DNA of 64,000 nucleotides, from the NCBI RefSeq assembly GCF_012516475.1, contig NZ_CP051217.1, positions 3,162,001 to 3,226,000 on the forward strand, written 5' to 3'. Positions within the stretch are counted from its first letter, which is position 1. Each line of letters starts with the position of its first letter. The stretch is from Parasphingorhabdus halotolerans (lineage in GTDB: Bacteria > Pseudomonadota > Alphaproteobacteria > Sphingomonadales > Sphingomonadaceae). The position numbers were made by a program, and so were the translations under genes. The notes under the pieces are model-generated. The model did not search any database. It saw only the letters and a program-made list of their open reading frames with translations, and was not told the DNA's origin. Shown piece by piece: positions 34,674 to 43,758 of the stretch.

Positions 34674-36509
34674 CTAATTCTTCGCCGCTTCCAAGGCCTC
34701 GACTTCCTCGGCAAGCTCCAGCCAGCGCATTTCGGCGGTGTCTTTTTCTTCAATGAGCGCCGTGTTTTCCTGTGTTAACATTGTAAACTTTGCATGGTCA
34801 TTGGTATAGAGATTGGTATCCGACAACGCGGTTTCTATTTCGGCGATACGCTGTTCGATTTTTGCGATGCGGGCGGGAAGCAGATCATAATCGCGCTGGT
34901 CTTTATAACTCAGTTTTTTAGCCGGTGTGGCAGAGCGTGGTGCTGGCTGTCCGGCGGTATTATTTCCGCTCGATTTGGCTGTTTTCCGGTCGTTCCGGCT
35001 TTCCCCTTTTTCTGCTTTCCGCTTCTCTTCCCACTCAGCATAACCACCCGCGATAATATCCACAGTGCCGCTGCCATCCAGCCCGAGAGTGACCGTGACC
35101 GTTCGATCAAGGAAGTCGCGATCATGGCTGACCAGAAGGACGGTGCCCTCATAATCCCCGATGACTTCCTGCAGCAGATCAAGTGTTTCGAGATCAAGGT
35201 CATTGGTCGGCTCGTCAAGCACCAGCAAATTGGACATCCGCGCAAATTCGCGCGCCAGCAACAGCCGCGATTGTTCGCCACCGGAAAATGTTCCGACTTT
35301 GGCATCGATAAGACCCGGCGCAAACAGGAACTCCTTGAGATAGCCCTGAATATGCTTTTTCACCCCGCGCACTTCGACCCAGTCGCTGCCGTCAGCCAGC
35401 ACATCGCGAACGGTTTTTTCCGGTGAGAGCAGACTGCGCTGTTGGTCGATAAACACGCCGTTGAGGGTTTTGGCGAGGGTGACCGTTCCACTGTCCGGTT
35501 CCAGTTCACCGGTCAGCATTTTGAGCAGCGTCGTTTTGCCCGCGCCGTTGGCTCCGACGATACCGATGCGGTCGCCGCGCTGGATACGCAGGGAGAAATC
35601 GCGAATGATGGTGCGATTCTCTTCCCCTTGTCCGAATGATTTGGCGATATGTTCGGCTGTGATGACCGATTTGGTGCGGCTGTCATCGCTTTGGGCTTTC
35701 AGGTTTGCCGTACCAGCCGGACCAATCATTGCCGCCCGCGCGGCGCGCATTTCCCACAGCTTTGTCAACCGCCCCTGATTGCGCTTGCGTCGCGCCGTAA
35801 CGCCGCGCTCGAGCCAGCGCGCTTCGAGTTTCAATTTGGCATCGATCCGGTTGGCGTCTTTTGCTTCATCGGCATAGATTTTTTCCATCCATGCATCATA
35901 GCCGCCAAAACCAACCTCTTGTCGCCGCAACCCGCCGCGGTCGAGCCAGATGGTTTGTCTGGTCAATCGCGTGAGAAAAGTCCGGTCGTGCGAGATCGTG
36001 ATGAACGCGCCTTTATAGCGGGAGAGCCATTGTTCCAGCCATTCGATCGCGCCAAGGTCGAGGTGATTGGTGGGTTCATCGAGCAACAGCAGATCCGGCT
36101 CGGAAGCGAGCGCCCGGCAGATCGCCGCCCGCCGTTTTTCGCCGCCGCTGGCTTTAGCGGCGAGAATGGAAAGGTCGGTACCCAGCTGATCGGCAATCGC
36201 TTCCACATCATGTTCAGCCGGCCTATCGCTACCGGAGATCGCAAATTCGAGCAGCGTTTTATAGGGTGTGAAGTCCGGTTCCTGCTCGAGATAGACGATG
36301 TTGGTGCCCGGCTGGATCATCCGCTGGCCCTTGTCGGCCTCGATCTGGTTTGCAATCAGTTTCAGCAATGTTGTTTTGCCTGCTCCATTGCGGCCAATCA
36401 ACGCCAGGCGGTCACGTGGGCCGATATGCAGATCAAGGTCCTTGAACAGCCAGCCCTCTCCCTGATGAAGCGAAAGGTTTTCATAAGCGAGGATCGGTGG
36501 TTGTGACAT
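34674..36509 (-). CDS. ABC-F family ATP-binding protein (Uup/EttA-like)
   Basis: 611 residues from ATG 36509 (SQPPILAYENLSL). Two ABC domains on one chain without membrane helices: Walker A GRNGAGKTTLL and GANGAGKTTLL, signatures ASGGEKRR and FSGGEQSR, Walker B LLLDEPTNHLDL and LVLDEPTNDLDL. A P-site tRNA-interaction linker region lies between them (KDANRIDAKLKLEARWLERG). The C-terminal coiled coil (about 530-610, IEQRIAEIETAL) matches Uup. It acts on ribosomes. A longer frame to 36779 would run over the divergent transaminase and is rejected. Confidence 0.88.
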   Translation of the reverse strand: MSQPPILAYENLSLHQGEGWLFKDLDLHIGPRDRLALIGRNGAGKTTLLKLIANQIEADKGQRMIQPGTNIVYLEQEPDFTPYKTLLEFAISGSDRPAEHDVEAIADQLGTDLSILAAKASGGEKRRAAICRALASEPDLLLLDEPTNHLDLGAIEWLEQWLSRYKGAFITISHDRTFLTRLTRQTIWLDRGGLRRQEVGFGGYDAWMEKIYADEAKDANRIDAKLKLEARWLERGVTARRKRNQGRLTKLWEMRAARAAMIGPAGTANLKAQSDDSRTKSVITAEHIAKSFGQGEENRTIIRDFSLRIQRGDRIGIVGANGAGKTTLLKMLTGELEPDSGTVTLAKTLNGVFIDQQRSLLSPEKTVRDVLADGSDWVEVRGVKKHIQGYLKEFLFAPGLIDAKVGTFSGGEQSRLLLAREFARMSNLLVLDEPTNDLDLETLDLLQEVIGDYEGTVLLVSHDRDFLDRTVTVTLGLDGSGTVDIIAGGYAEWEEKRKAEKGESRNDRKTAKSSGNNTAGQPAPRSATPAKKLSYKDQRDYDLLPARIAKIEQRIAEIETALSDTNLYTNDHAKFTMLTQENTALIEEKDTAEMRWLELAEEVEALEAAKN

Positions 36510-36635
36510 ATCCAGCGCGTTAGGGCGAACCGGCCTAGGGCTCAAGCCCGGAGTGACATAAGACGTCGGATAAAAAGCATTTGACGGAGGGTAAGTTATG
36601 CCTTTGATATCTTGTTTTGGAAAAAGGGTCTGCAG

Positions 36636-37487
36636 GTGCGATTGATTTATCTCAATGGTAATTATGTAACTGAGAATGATGCCAAGGTCTCCGTATTCGA
36701 TCGCGGCTTGCTGTTTTCGGATGCTGTTTACGAAGTCATCTCCGTGATTGGCGGTTGCCTGATCGATATGGAACGACATGAGCAGCGTCTGATGCGCTCA
36801 CTGGGAGAACTGTCGATCAATGCCGATGAGGGCTGGAGCGCGATTTGCCTCGGGTTGGTCTCGCGGAATGCGCTGGATGAAGGCTTGGTTTATCTCCAGA
36901 TATCACGCGGCGCAGTGCCCGAGCGCGATTATCGTTGGCCATCAGCGGATATCAAATCAACGGTATTTGCTTTCACTCAGGAACGAGCGTTGATTGATAA
37001 TCCAATGGCCGAGCGGGGTATGAGAATAGTCACTCGGCCGGACATGCGATGGGGTCGTTGCGATATAAAAACAACGCAGCTTCTCTATGCGTCGCTGATG
37101 AAAATGGAGGCACGGGATGCCGGTGCCGATGACGCATGGATGACGCGAGACGCAATGGTGACGGAAGGTACATCGCAAAACGCGCATATCATCACCAAGG
37201 ACGGCGTTCTGATTTCCCATCAACTGGACCACCGCGTGCTACCGGGTGTCACGCGGATTGAACTGTTTGAGCGAGCTGGGGCGCAGGGGCTGTCCATACA
37301 GGAGCGCGCCTTCTCGGTTGCGGAAGCTTATGACGCGGCGGAGGCTTTTGTTTCTTCTTCGACCTTGCTCATCATGCCAGTTGTCTCAATTGATGGTCAT
37401 ATGATCGGCGACGGAAAGCCCGGCGGGATAACCGAACAGTTACGGCGGTCTTATATATCTGAGGTTCAGAGAACCGCTGCTAGTTAG
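36636..37487 (+). CDS. dat: D-amino-acid transaminase (PLP fold type IV)
   Basis: 283 residues from GTG 36636: RLIYLNGNYVTENDAKVSVF, then DRGLLFSDAVYEV, the class IV aminotransferase opening. The PLP lysine is Lys145 in RCDIKTTQLLYASL, the same number and length (283) as the Bacillus enzyme I recall, supporting this start. AMVTEGTSQNAHII contains the family Glu/Thr/Ser loop. It makes D-glutamate or D-alanine for peptidoglycan. A TTG at 36612 would add eight residues. A short reading frame overlaps the start (see findings). Confidence 0.83.
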   Translation: MRLIYLNGNYVTENDAKVSVFDRGLLFSDAVYEVISVIGGCLIDMERHEQRLMRSLGELSINADEGWSAICLGLVSRNALDEGLVYLQISRGAVPERDYRWPSADIKSTVFAFTQERALIDNPMAERGMRIVTRPDMRWGRCDIKTTQLLYASLMKMEARDAGADDAWMTRDAMVTEGTSQNAHIITKDGVLISHQLDHRVLPGVTRIELFERAGAQGLSIQERAFSVAEAYDAAEAFVSSSTLLIMPVVSIDGHMIGDGKPGGITEQLRRSYISEVQRTAAS

Positions 37488-37514
37488 CGCATCTGAAAAA
37501 CGGAAGTTAACATT

Positions 37515-38237
37515 ATGATTTATCGAAAACTCTTTCTGGCCGCCGCATTGGCAGCGGCACCTGTTGCGTCATTACACGCCGCAGACGTGCAAATTGTGGC
37601 GCAAAACCCGGTGATTGAGTTGAGTGTATCAGAGCAGGTAAACAGCGCCCCTGATACCGCATCGTTCAGCACCGGTGTTGAAACCAAAGCGCCAACCGCG
37701 ACGCAGGCTCTGCGTGACAATAGCCGCATGGCCAAAACAGTCATCGACAAGCTCAAATCATTGGGAATCGAGGACAAAGACATTCAGACGACGGGCATCA
37801 GCTTGAATGCAGACTACCAGTATGACCGGGCGAGCGAGCAGAATCGATTTGTTGGCTATCGTGTTTCCAATCAGGTTAGCGCAACGGTGCGGGATATCGA
37901 AAAATTGGGAATGATCCTTGATGCATTGGTCAGCCAGGGCGGTGCGACTAACCTGAACGGCCCATATTTTTCTGTCGACGATGATAGCGAGCTCAAGAAG
38001 CTTGCCCGGGAACGGGCGCTTGCCAATGCGCGAATGCAGGCGTTAAGCTATGCAAATGCGGAGGGCTATGCCGGTGTACGCGTGCTGTCAATTTCCGAGG
38101 GGCTAAGCAATGTGTCGCAAGGACCAATGCCGCAGATGAGGGGCATGGTAGCCGATGCTGTGCAGGATTTGCCCATTTCGGTCGGTCAGGTCGGCACAAC
38201 GATTAACCTCAGCATCACCTATGAAATGGTTCGTTAA
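37515..38237 (+). CDS. SIMPL domain (DUF541) periplasmic protein
   Basis: 240 residues with a signal peptide (1-22, ending LHAADV) and a DUF541/SIMPL domain: NPVIELSVSEQVNSAPDTAS, TGISLNADYQYD, KKLARERALANARMQALSYA. The family includes oxidative stress and outer-membrane proteins with no defined enzyme activity. It follows the transaminase by 28 bases but a cotranscription signal is not obvious. ATG 37515 after GGAAG. Confidence 0.85.
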   Translation: MIYRKLFLAAALAAAPVASLHAADVQIVAQNPVIELSVSEQVNSAPDTASFSTGVETKAPTATQALRDNSRMAKTVIDKLKSLGIEDKDIQTTGISLNADYQYDRASEQNRFVGYRVSNQVSATVRDIEKLGMILDALVSQGGATNLNGPYFSVDDDSELKKLARERALANARMQALSYANAEGYAGVRVLSISEGLSNVSQGPMPQMRGMVADAVQDLPISVGQVGTTINLSITYEMVR

Positions 38238-38306
38238 ACAAGTGAGCTGCGGACTGAACTATCCATTCACCTGATGTTAAAAGGCACATAGCTAGAGCCA
38301 ATGTAG

Positions 38307-38609
38307 ATGTTGAAACAAATTACCTTTCTGCCGCTCGTGGCTCTTGTGATTGCAATTCTGCCGGTGCCAAGCGCTGAGGCGGAACGGCGCAACGAGCAGA
38401 ATGATGCGCGAGCATTGATGATGTCCGGCAAGATCAAGTCGATACGCTCGATAGAGAATAATATTCTGCCGAAAATGGCCGGCAGCCAGTATCTTGGTCC
38501 TGAATTCGATTCTACAGCGCAAGTCTACCGATTGAAGTTCATTCGTGATGGCCGTGTTGTTTTTGTGGATGTTGATGGCCGTACGGGCGCAATTATCAAT
38601 CAACGCTGA
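38307..38609 (+). CDS. PepSY-domain periplasmic protein
   Basis: 100 residues: signal peptide (about 1-25, ending SAEA) then one PepSY-type module (MMSGKIKSIRSIENNILPKM and VYRLKFIRDGRVVFVDVDGR). Such small PepSY proteins are commonly paired with a two-component system, as here (response regulator at 38719). They may sense or inhibit periplasmic proteases or calcium; role not established. Confidence 0.8.
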   Translation: MLKQITFLPLVALVIAILPVPSAEAERRNEQNDARALMMSGKIKSIRSIENNILPKMAGSQYLGPEFDSTAQVYRLKFIRDGRVVFVDVDGRTGAIINQR

Positions 38610-38718
38610 TCGTCTATTTCCTTCGCATCTTTCGGGATGCATTCCCTTTAATCATTGTGCGTTTTCATGATGCTGATATACCATTGGCATTAGAAATCAG
38701 GTTTTCCGGAGTTAACGT

Positions 38719-39384
38719 ATGCGCGTTTTGATCGTTGAAGATGAACCGACATTGGGCCAGCAGCTCAAAGCGACGTTGGAGGCCAATGGCTATGCTATCG
38801 ATCTTTCGACCGATGGCGAAGATGGCCACTTCATGGGTTCGACCGAAGATTATGATGCCGTGATCCTTGATCTGGGCCTTCCCGAGATTGACGGACTGAC
38901 TGTGCTTGATCGCTGGCGCAAGGAAGAACGGAATTTTCCAGTGTTGGTGTTGACCGCGCGTGATAGCTGGTCTGACAAAGTTGCCGGGCTCGATGCTGGT
39001 GCCGATGATTATCTCGCAAAACCATTCCAGACCGAAGAGCTGATCGCCCGGTTGCGTGCGCTTATCCGTCGCGCTTCTGGCAATGCCTCATCCGAGCTGA
39101 CCGCAGGCGATGTTCGTCTGGACACGCGTTCGGGCAAGGTAACGCTCGATGGCAGCCCGGTGAAGCTGACAGCCCAAGAGTATAAGCTACTATCCTATCT
39201 TATGCATCACAAAGGCAAGGTGGTGTCGCGAACCGAACTGATTGAGCATATTTACGATCAGGATTTTGATCGTGATTCCAATACGATCGAGGTTTTTGTA
39301 ACTCGCATCCGCAAAAAGCTGGGTGCAGAAGTCATCTCCACTATCCGGGGGCTAGGATATAGTCTTGAGGATCCCGACAGCTGA
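38719..39384 (+). CDS. OmpR/PhoP-type response regulator
   Basis: 221 residues: receiver domain (1-120) with Asp51 as phosphorylation site (VILDLGLPEIDG) and Lys in DDYLAKPFQ, then an OmpR winged helix (about 130-218: LTAQEYKLLSYLMHHKGKVV and SNTIEVFVTRIRKKLG). The next gene encodes its sensor kinase, almost adjacent. The PepSY gene 110 bases upstream is likely part of the same circuit. Resembles PhoP of alphaproteobacteria. Confidence 0.9.
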   Translation: MRVLIVEDEPTLGQQLKATLEANGYAIDLSTDGEDGHFMGSTEDYDAVILDLGLPEIDGLTVLDRWRKEERNFPVLVLTARDSWSDKVAGLDAGADDYLAKPFQTEELIARLRALIRRASGNASSELTAGDVRLDTRSGKVTLDGSPVKLTAQEYKLLSYLMHHKGKVVSRTELIEHIYDQDFDRDSNTIEVFVTRIRKKLGAEVISTIRGLGYSLEDPDS

Positions 39385-39467
39385 ATGAAAATAGCAAAAT
39401 AGACTTACCGGACGATGTTACGCCATCTCCACAGAAATCTCGTTTAGGTACCCAGACAACCGGTTCA

Positions 39468-40799
39468 TTGAGCCGCCGGATGATCGGCATTGCGGCGGCC
39501 TGGATTGCAGTATTGTTGCTCGGCGGCGGTTTTGCGCTGGACCGGGTGCTGGTCGATGCTGTCACCCGCAATTTTGATAACCAGCTAGAATATGTGTTGA
39601 CCGCGATGATCGCATCAGCGGAAATTGGTCCAGATGGCGAGGTGTTTCTTAATCGTCCGCTTGGCGACCAACGGTTTCTCGAACCCAACAGCGGGCTTTA
39701 TTGGCAGATTAGCGGCAAGGACCACGACGATTTCCCGTCCCGTTCGCTGTGGGACCGTACCCTGAAATCGGGCAATATGCACGACGATCCGGAAACCCAT
39801 ATCTACGATAGCGAGCAGTTTCCCGAAGAGAAGTTGCGGATATTGGAGCGGACAATAATTTTACCCGATTCTTCAACGAAATGGCTATTTCAGGTAGCGC
39901 AAAGCCGCGATGGTTTGGATGCACAGACCTCTGAAATTCGTTCGATATTGATCAACAGTTTCTTGCTGCTGGCACTGGGATTGATCGCGATGGCTGCCTT
40001 GCAAACCCTCTACGGTCTCTGGCCGCTACGTAAAATTCGCAAAGCCATCGCCGAGATGCGCACCGGCCAGCAGAAAAGGGTCAGCGAGCCGATGCCGATT
40101 GAGGTCACTCCTATGGTCGATGAACTCAACCAGCTTCTCGACCACAACGAGAAACAGGCGGAGGAAGCTCGCCGCCATGCCGGTAATCTGGCGCATGCTC
40201 TAAAAACTCCGCTGACTGTCATCATGAACAGCGCAACCGCAAAAGCTGATGATCTAGCTGATACGGTGATCCGTGAATCTGGTGTTATGCGGCGGCAGGT
40301 TGATCATCATCTGGCACGGGCAAGGGCAGTGGGCCGCCGTGGCCACGCGCATAGCCGGGCGAAGGTTTGGCCCAGCCTGCAAGCGGTCGAACGCGCAGTT
40401 GGCCGGCTTTACAAACACGTCCGCATAGATATTGACGGGGATGCGGATGCTGTGGTTTCGGTCGAGCGACAGGATCTGGACGAGATGATCGGCAATCTGG
40501 TCGAGAATGCTGCAAAATATGGCGGCGGCAGTGTATTTGTTACCGTAGAATCTGGCGATAAATTTGTCGAATTGCTGATTGAGGATGATGGCATGGGCAT
40601 CCCCGAGGAAGAACGTCAGCGGATATTTGATCGCGGTGCGCGACTGGATACCGGCAAACCCGGCACCGGCCTTGGGCTGGCAATCGTTCGCGACGTTGCA
40701 GAAATTTACGAAGGCACTGTTTCGCTGGAAGAGAGCGAGGATTTGGGCGGGCTGCTCGTGCGGCTGTCGTTACCGAAATCGGAGGTTTTCTCTGCGTGA
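39468..40799 (+). CDS. Membrane sensor histidine kinase (PhoQ-like), start doubtful
   Basis: 443 residues from TTG 39468. One helix at about 6-28, a periplasmic segment (about 30-165), a second helix (about 166-186), HAMP-like linker, then DHp with phospho-His in GNLAHALKTPLTVI and HATPase with ENAAKYGGGSVFV, DDGMGIPEEER and GTGLGLAIV. The TTG lacks a ribosome site. In-frame codons continue upstream as NSKIDLPDDVTPSPQKSRLG to just past the regulator stop. There ATG 39385 would fit if one A is missing in the AAAA at 39387-39390, so the true protein may have 28 extra residues. Confidence 0.85.
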   Translation: MSRRMIGIAAAWIAVLLLGGGFALDRVLVDAVTRNFDNQLEYVLTAMIASAEIGPDGEVFLNRPLGDQRFLEPNSGLYWQISGKDHDDFPSRSLWDRTLKSGNMHDDPETHIYDSEQFPEEKLRILERTIILPDSSTKWLFQVAQSRDGLDAQTSEIRSILINSFLLLALGLIAMAALQTLYGLWPLRKIRKAIAEMRTGQQKRVSEPMPIEVTPMVDELNQLLDHNEKQAEEARRHAGNLAHALKTPLTVIMNSATAKADDLADTVIRESGVMRRQVDHHLARARAVGRRGHAHSRAKVWPSLQAVERAVGRLYKHVRIDIDGDADAVVSVERQDLDEMIGNLVENAAKYGGGSVFVTVESGDKFVELLIEDDGMGIPEEERQRIFDRGARLDTGKPGTGLGLAIVRDVAEIYEGTVSLEESEDLGGLLVRLSLPKSEVFSA

Positions 40800-40833
40800 C
40801 TAGATTTATTATCGTGGAATGATTGGGTAAAGA

Positions 40834-42060
40834 TTGCCTCTTAAAAGTCAGAAAGTTGCGGTAATCGGTTGCGGGCCGGGCGGGCTTGCTTCGGCGTTGT
40901 TTTTGTCTCGGCAGGGGAATGAAGTTACTCTATTTGAACGGTTTTCCACGCCAAAACCCGTTGGCTCAGGCTTGCTCATTCAGCCATCAGGTCAGCATGT
41001 TCTCGAATCTCTTGGTCTGTTGAATAAAACCAAGGTTTTGGCAGGACCGGTAGATCGCTTGCATGGTCTTTCAGTTCCCCGCAATCGCCGCGCACTGGAT
41101 ATGCAATATGCCAATACAGGTGCCGGAGTTTGTGCATTGGGCATTCATCGCTCCAGTCTTTTTGACATACTGATGGACGCCGTAAAAGAACGCGGCATTC
41201 CTATCATGGTAGGACACGAGATGTTGGGCGTCGAAGAATCGGAAGGGGGGATAAGTCCGCATTTTTCGAATGGTGACCATAACCTGATTTTTGATCTATT
41301 GATCGATGCAAGCGGTGCCTACAGTGTTCTAAGGCAAGGATCGCAGACAGAACTAAAATTCGGAGCATTTTGGACAACAGTTGATTTGCCTGAAAACCAT
41401 AGCATTATACCACGCGCCCTAGATCAGCGTTATTATCGCGCCAGCAAGATGGCGGGAATTATGCCAGTTGGAGTTAATCCTGCCACAGGCAACCAAGGGG
41501 TCGCAATATTCTGGTCCGAGAGACCGGAAATGGTGCGCCAAATACGAAACATGGGCATTGAAAAATTCCGTAAGGAATATTGCAATTTGTGGCCGGAAGC
41601 GGAACCTTTTGTTTCACAAATACTGTCAATGGAAGAGTTGACCATGGCGGTTTATGTGCACCGCACCGGGCGGGCTAGTAGCCATCGGCGTGTATTCCAT
41701 GTCGGCGATAGCTGGCATTGCACTAGTCCGCAGTTGGGCCAGGGTGCAAACATGGCGCTGATCGATGCGGCAGCATTGGCGGAAGCATTAGACGTTGAGT
41801 CAACGCTGGAGAATGTTGCCAAGCGATACAAACGGTCGCGTTCGTTTCACATCGGGCTTTATCAAATGTTGAGTAGATTATTTACGCCATTATATCAGTC
41901 AAACAGCAGCTTGTTGCCTCTCATCCGAGATCTCGCAATCCACCATTTCGCGAGACTTCCCATTATTCGTAGCCTTATTGCCCGAACGGTATCAGGACAT
42001 TTGGGTATAACTATTGGCAATCGGGCCAATCGTTTGAAATCTATTCCACCCCGCCCCTGA
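40834..42060 (+). CDS. FAD-dependent monooxygenase (UbiH/PHBH-like)
   Basis: 408 residues. N-terminal Rossmann FAD site VAVIGCGPGGLASALFLSRQ (G-x-G-x-x-G), a middle D-G-like region (FDLLIDASGAYSVLRQG), and the FAD ribityl motif HVGDSWHCTSPQLGQGANMA near residue 290. This is the class A flavin hydroxylase layout. Substrate is not readable; ubiquinone hydroxylation or aromatic hydroxylation are both possible. Starts with TTG 40834 after GGGTAAAG. Its 3' end overlaps the convergent chorismate mutase by 20 bases. Confidence 0.8.
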   Translation: MPLKSQKVAVIGCGPGGLASALFLSRQGNEVTLFERFSTPKPVGSGLLIQPSGQHVLESLGLLNKTKVLAGPVDRLHGLSVPRNRRALDMQYANTGAGVCALGIHRSSLFDILMDAVKERGIPIMVGHEMLGVEESEGGISPHFSNGDHNLIFDLLIDASGAYSVLRQGSQTELKFGAFWTTVDLPENHSIIPRALDQRYYRASKMAGIMPVGVNPATGNQGVAIFWSERPEMVRQIRNMGIEKFRKEYCNLWPEAEPFVSQILSMEELTMAVYVHRTGRASSHRRVFHVGDSWHCTSPQLGQGANMALIDAAALAEALDVESTLENVAKRYKRSRSFHIGLYQMLSRLFTPLYQSNSSLLPLIRDLAIHHFARLPIIRSLIARTVSGHLGITIGNRANRLKSIPPRP

Positions 42061-42324
42061 TTTGCTCATGATGGCGGATCACTTCATCGATAATGAACCG
42101 TAGGAATTTTTCCGAAAACTCGGGATCAAGATTGGCATCACTGGCGAGCTGACGCAGCCGGGCGATTTGTTCTTTCTCACGGTTCGGATCGGCGGGGGAA
42201 GGCTATTTTCAGCTTTATATTCGCCAACCGCCTGTGTGATCTTGAAACGCTCTGCGAGCATGAACACCAAAGCCGCGTCGATATTGTTGATACTTTCGCG
42301 ATATTGTTCCAGTTTTTCGTCCAT
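42041..42324 (-). pseudogene. Chorismate mutase (AroQ type), frameshifted
   Basis: From ATG 42324 the frame reads DEKLEQYRESINNIDAALVF then MLAERFKITQAVGEYKAENS, the helix 1-2 of an AroQ chorismate mutase with catalytic Arg and Lys positions. It then leaves the family. In the neighbouring frame it continues ADPNREKEQIARLRQLASDA, NLDPEFSEKFLRFIIDEV and a tail to the stop at 42041. The join is the five-base G run (plus strand) at 42194-42198; one more base gives a normal 94-residue enzyme. It converts chorismate to prephenate. Sequencing error is the favoured explanation. Confidence 0.82.
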
Positions 42325-42427
42325 GTCGGCTCGCCTTGTCGCTTTGCCGCAAGTTTCGCAAAGCGCAACTGATACGGTTTTGATTTCACTTGCCTTATCC
42401 CTAATCCCTTGCCACATCGGGCGCAAC

Positions 42428-43441
42428 ATGTCTGCGACTGTACATCATCTGGGGCGAGATTCAGCCCCTTCGCTGGAACCGCTAATGGCGCTTGTCGTTA
42501 GTGATATGAATCAGGTCAACAGCGTGATTCTGGACCGGATGCAGTCGGAAATACCGTTGATACCGGAACTGGCAGGCCATCTGATCGCTGGCGGCGGCAA
42601 ACGCCTGCGGCCCATGCTGACTTTGGCTGCGGCAAAATTGATCGACTATAGCGGTTATCGCCATTTCAAACTGGCTGCCGCTGTGGAATTTATCCACACC
42701 GCTACCTTGCTGCATGATGATGTGGTTGATGGATCCGATTTGCGGCGCGGCAAGACCGCTGCGAATTTGATATTCGGAAATCCTGCAACGGTGCTGGTGG
42801 GCGATTTTCTATTCAGCCGGTCGTTCGAGCTCATGGTCGAAGACGGATCCTTGAAAGTCTTGAAAATCCTTTCCCACGCCTCGGCCGTTATCGCCGAGGG
42901 TGAGGTAAACCAGCTTACAGCCCAGCGCAAAATTGACACCAGCGAAGATCGTTATCTCGATATTATCGGTGCAAAAACAGCAGCGTTGTTTGCCGCCGCG
43001 AGCCGGATTTCGGCTGTCGTTGCCGAGCGCGACGAGGAAGTAGAACTAGCGCTTGATAGCTATGGCCGTAATCTGGGTATCGCTTTTCAACTGGTGGATG
43101 ATGCGATTGATTATTCGTCCGATAGCGAAACAATGGGCAAGGATGCCGGCGATGATTTTCGTGAGGGTAAAGTCACTTTGCCCGTTATTCTGGCCTATGC
43201 GCGCGGGACCGAAGAGGATCGGAAATTCTGGAAAGATGCGATTATCGGTCATAAATCATCGAACGACGATTTGTTCCATGCAACCGAATTGCTTAAACAA
43301 ACCGGAGCGATTGACGACACTATGTCCCGTGCTCGACATTACGGCCAGCGGGCGATCGATGCTCTGGGCGCTTTTCCGGCTGGAAACGCTCGGGCGGCGA
43401 TGACTGAAGCAGTTGAATTTGCTATCTCCCGCGCTTATTAG
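42428..43441 (+). CDS. ispB: Polyprenyl diphosphate synthase (octa/decaprenyl)
   Basis: 337 residues from ATG 42428. Aspartate-rich motifs LLHDDVVDGSDLRRG (first) and QLVDDAIDYSSD (second) bind magnesium and the allylic diphosphate. A GGGKRLRPML at about 60 precedes them. It makes the side chain of ubiquinone, a C50 chain in sphingomonads. The residue at positions upstream of the first motif (IHTATLL) has small and medium side chains, typical of long-chain synthases. Upstream the chorismate mutase is divergent. Confidence 0.9.
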   Translation: MSATVHHLGRDSAPSLEPLMALVVSDMNQVNSVILDRMQSEIPLIPELAGHLIAGGGKRLRPMLTLAAAKLIDYSGYRHFKLAAAVEFIHTATLLHDDVVDGSDLRRGKTAANLIFGNPATVLVGDFLFSRSFELMVEDGSLKVLKILSHASAVIAEGEVNQLTAQRKIDTSEDRYLDIIGAKTAALFAAASRISAVVAERDEEVELALDSYGRNLGIAFQLVDDAIDYSSDSETMGKDAGDDFREGKVTLPVILAYARGTEEDRKFWKDAIIGHKSSNDDLFHATELLKQTGAIDDTMSRARHYGQRAIDALGAFPAGNARAAMTEAVEFAISRAY

Positions 43442-43468
43442 CGCAAATTATATCGAAGGAACTGGCAA

Positions 43469-43747
43469 ATGGCTGCGCGAATATATCAAAATCCGATGAA
43501 TGCGATGCAATCCGGCAGGGCGCTGACGGATAAATGGGTTTTGGAATTTGAGCCATCGGAAGCGCGCAAAGCTGATCCTTTGACCGGCTGGGCAGGGTCT
43601 GGAGATACCCAGCGCCAGGTGCAGTTGCAGTTCCCGAATGCCGAGGCTGCCAAGGCCTATGCAGATAAATATGGCATCGACTATGCGTTTGTTTCCACGC
43701 CGCATAAAACGCTCAAACTTCAGGCCTATGCTGATAACTTCAAGTAG
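43469..43747 (+). CDS. ETC complex I subunit, NDUFS4-like
   Basis: 92 residues reading ARIYQNPMNAMQSGRALTDK, WVLEFEPSEARKADPLTGW and FPNAEAAKAYADKYGIDYAF, the ETC_C1_NDUFS4 domain. This alphaproteobacterial relative of the mitochondrial 18 kDa subunit accompanies NADH dehydrogenase. ATG 43469 follows GAAGGAACTGG. It follows ispB by 27 bases, so it may share its transcript. Confidence 0.88.
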   Translation: MAARIYQNPMNAMQSGRALTDKWVLEFEPSEARKADPLTGWAGSGDTQRQVQLQFPNAEAAKAYADKYGIDYAFVSTPHKTLKLQAYADNFK

Positions 43748-43758
43748 GTTCTTCTACC

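Noticed and set aside
36510..36779. N-terminal extension of the ABC-F protein
   Set aside because: It would run antisense over the transaminase start; the family begins at MSQPPILAYENL (36509).
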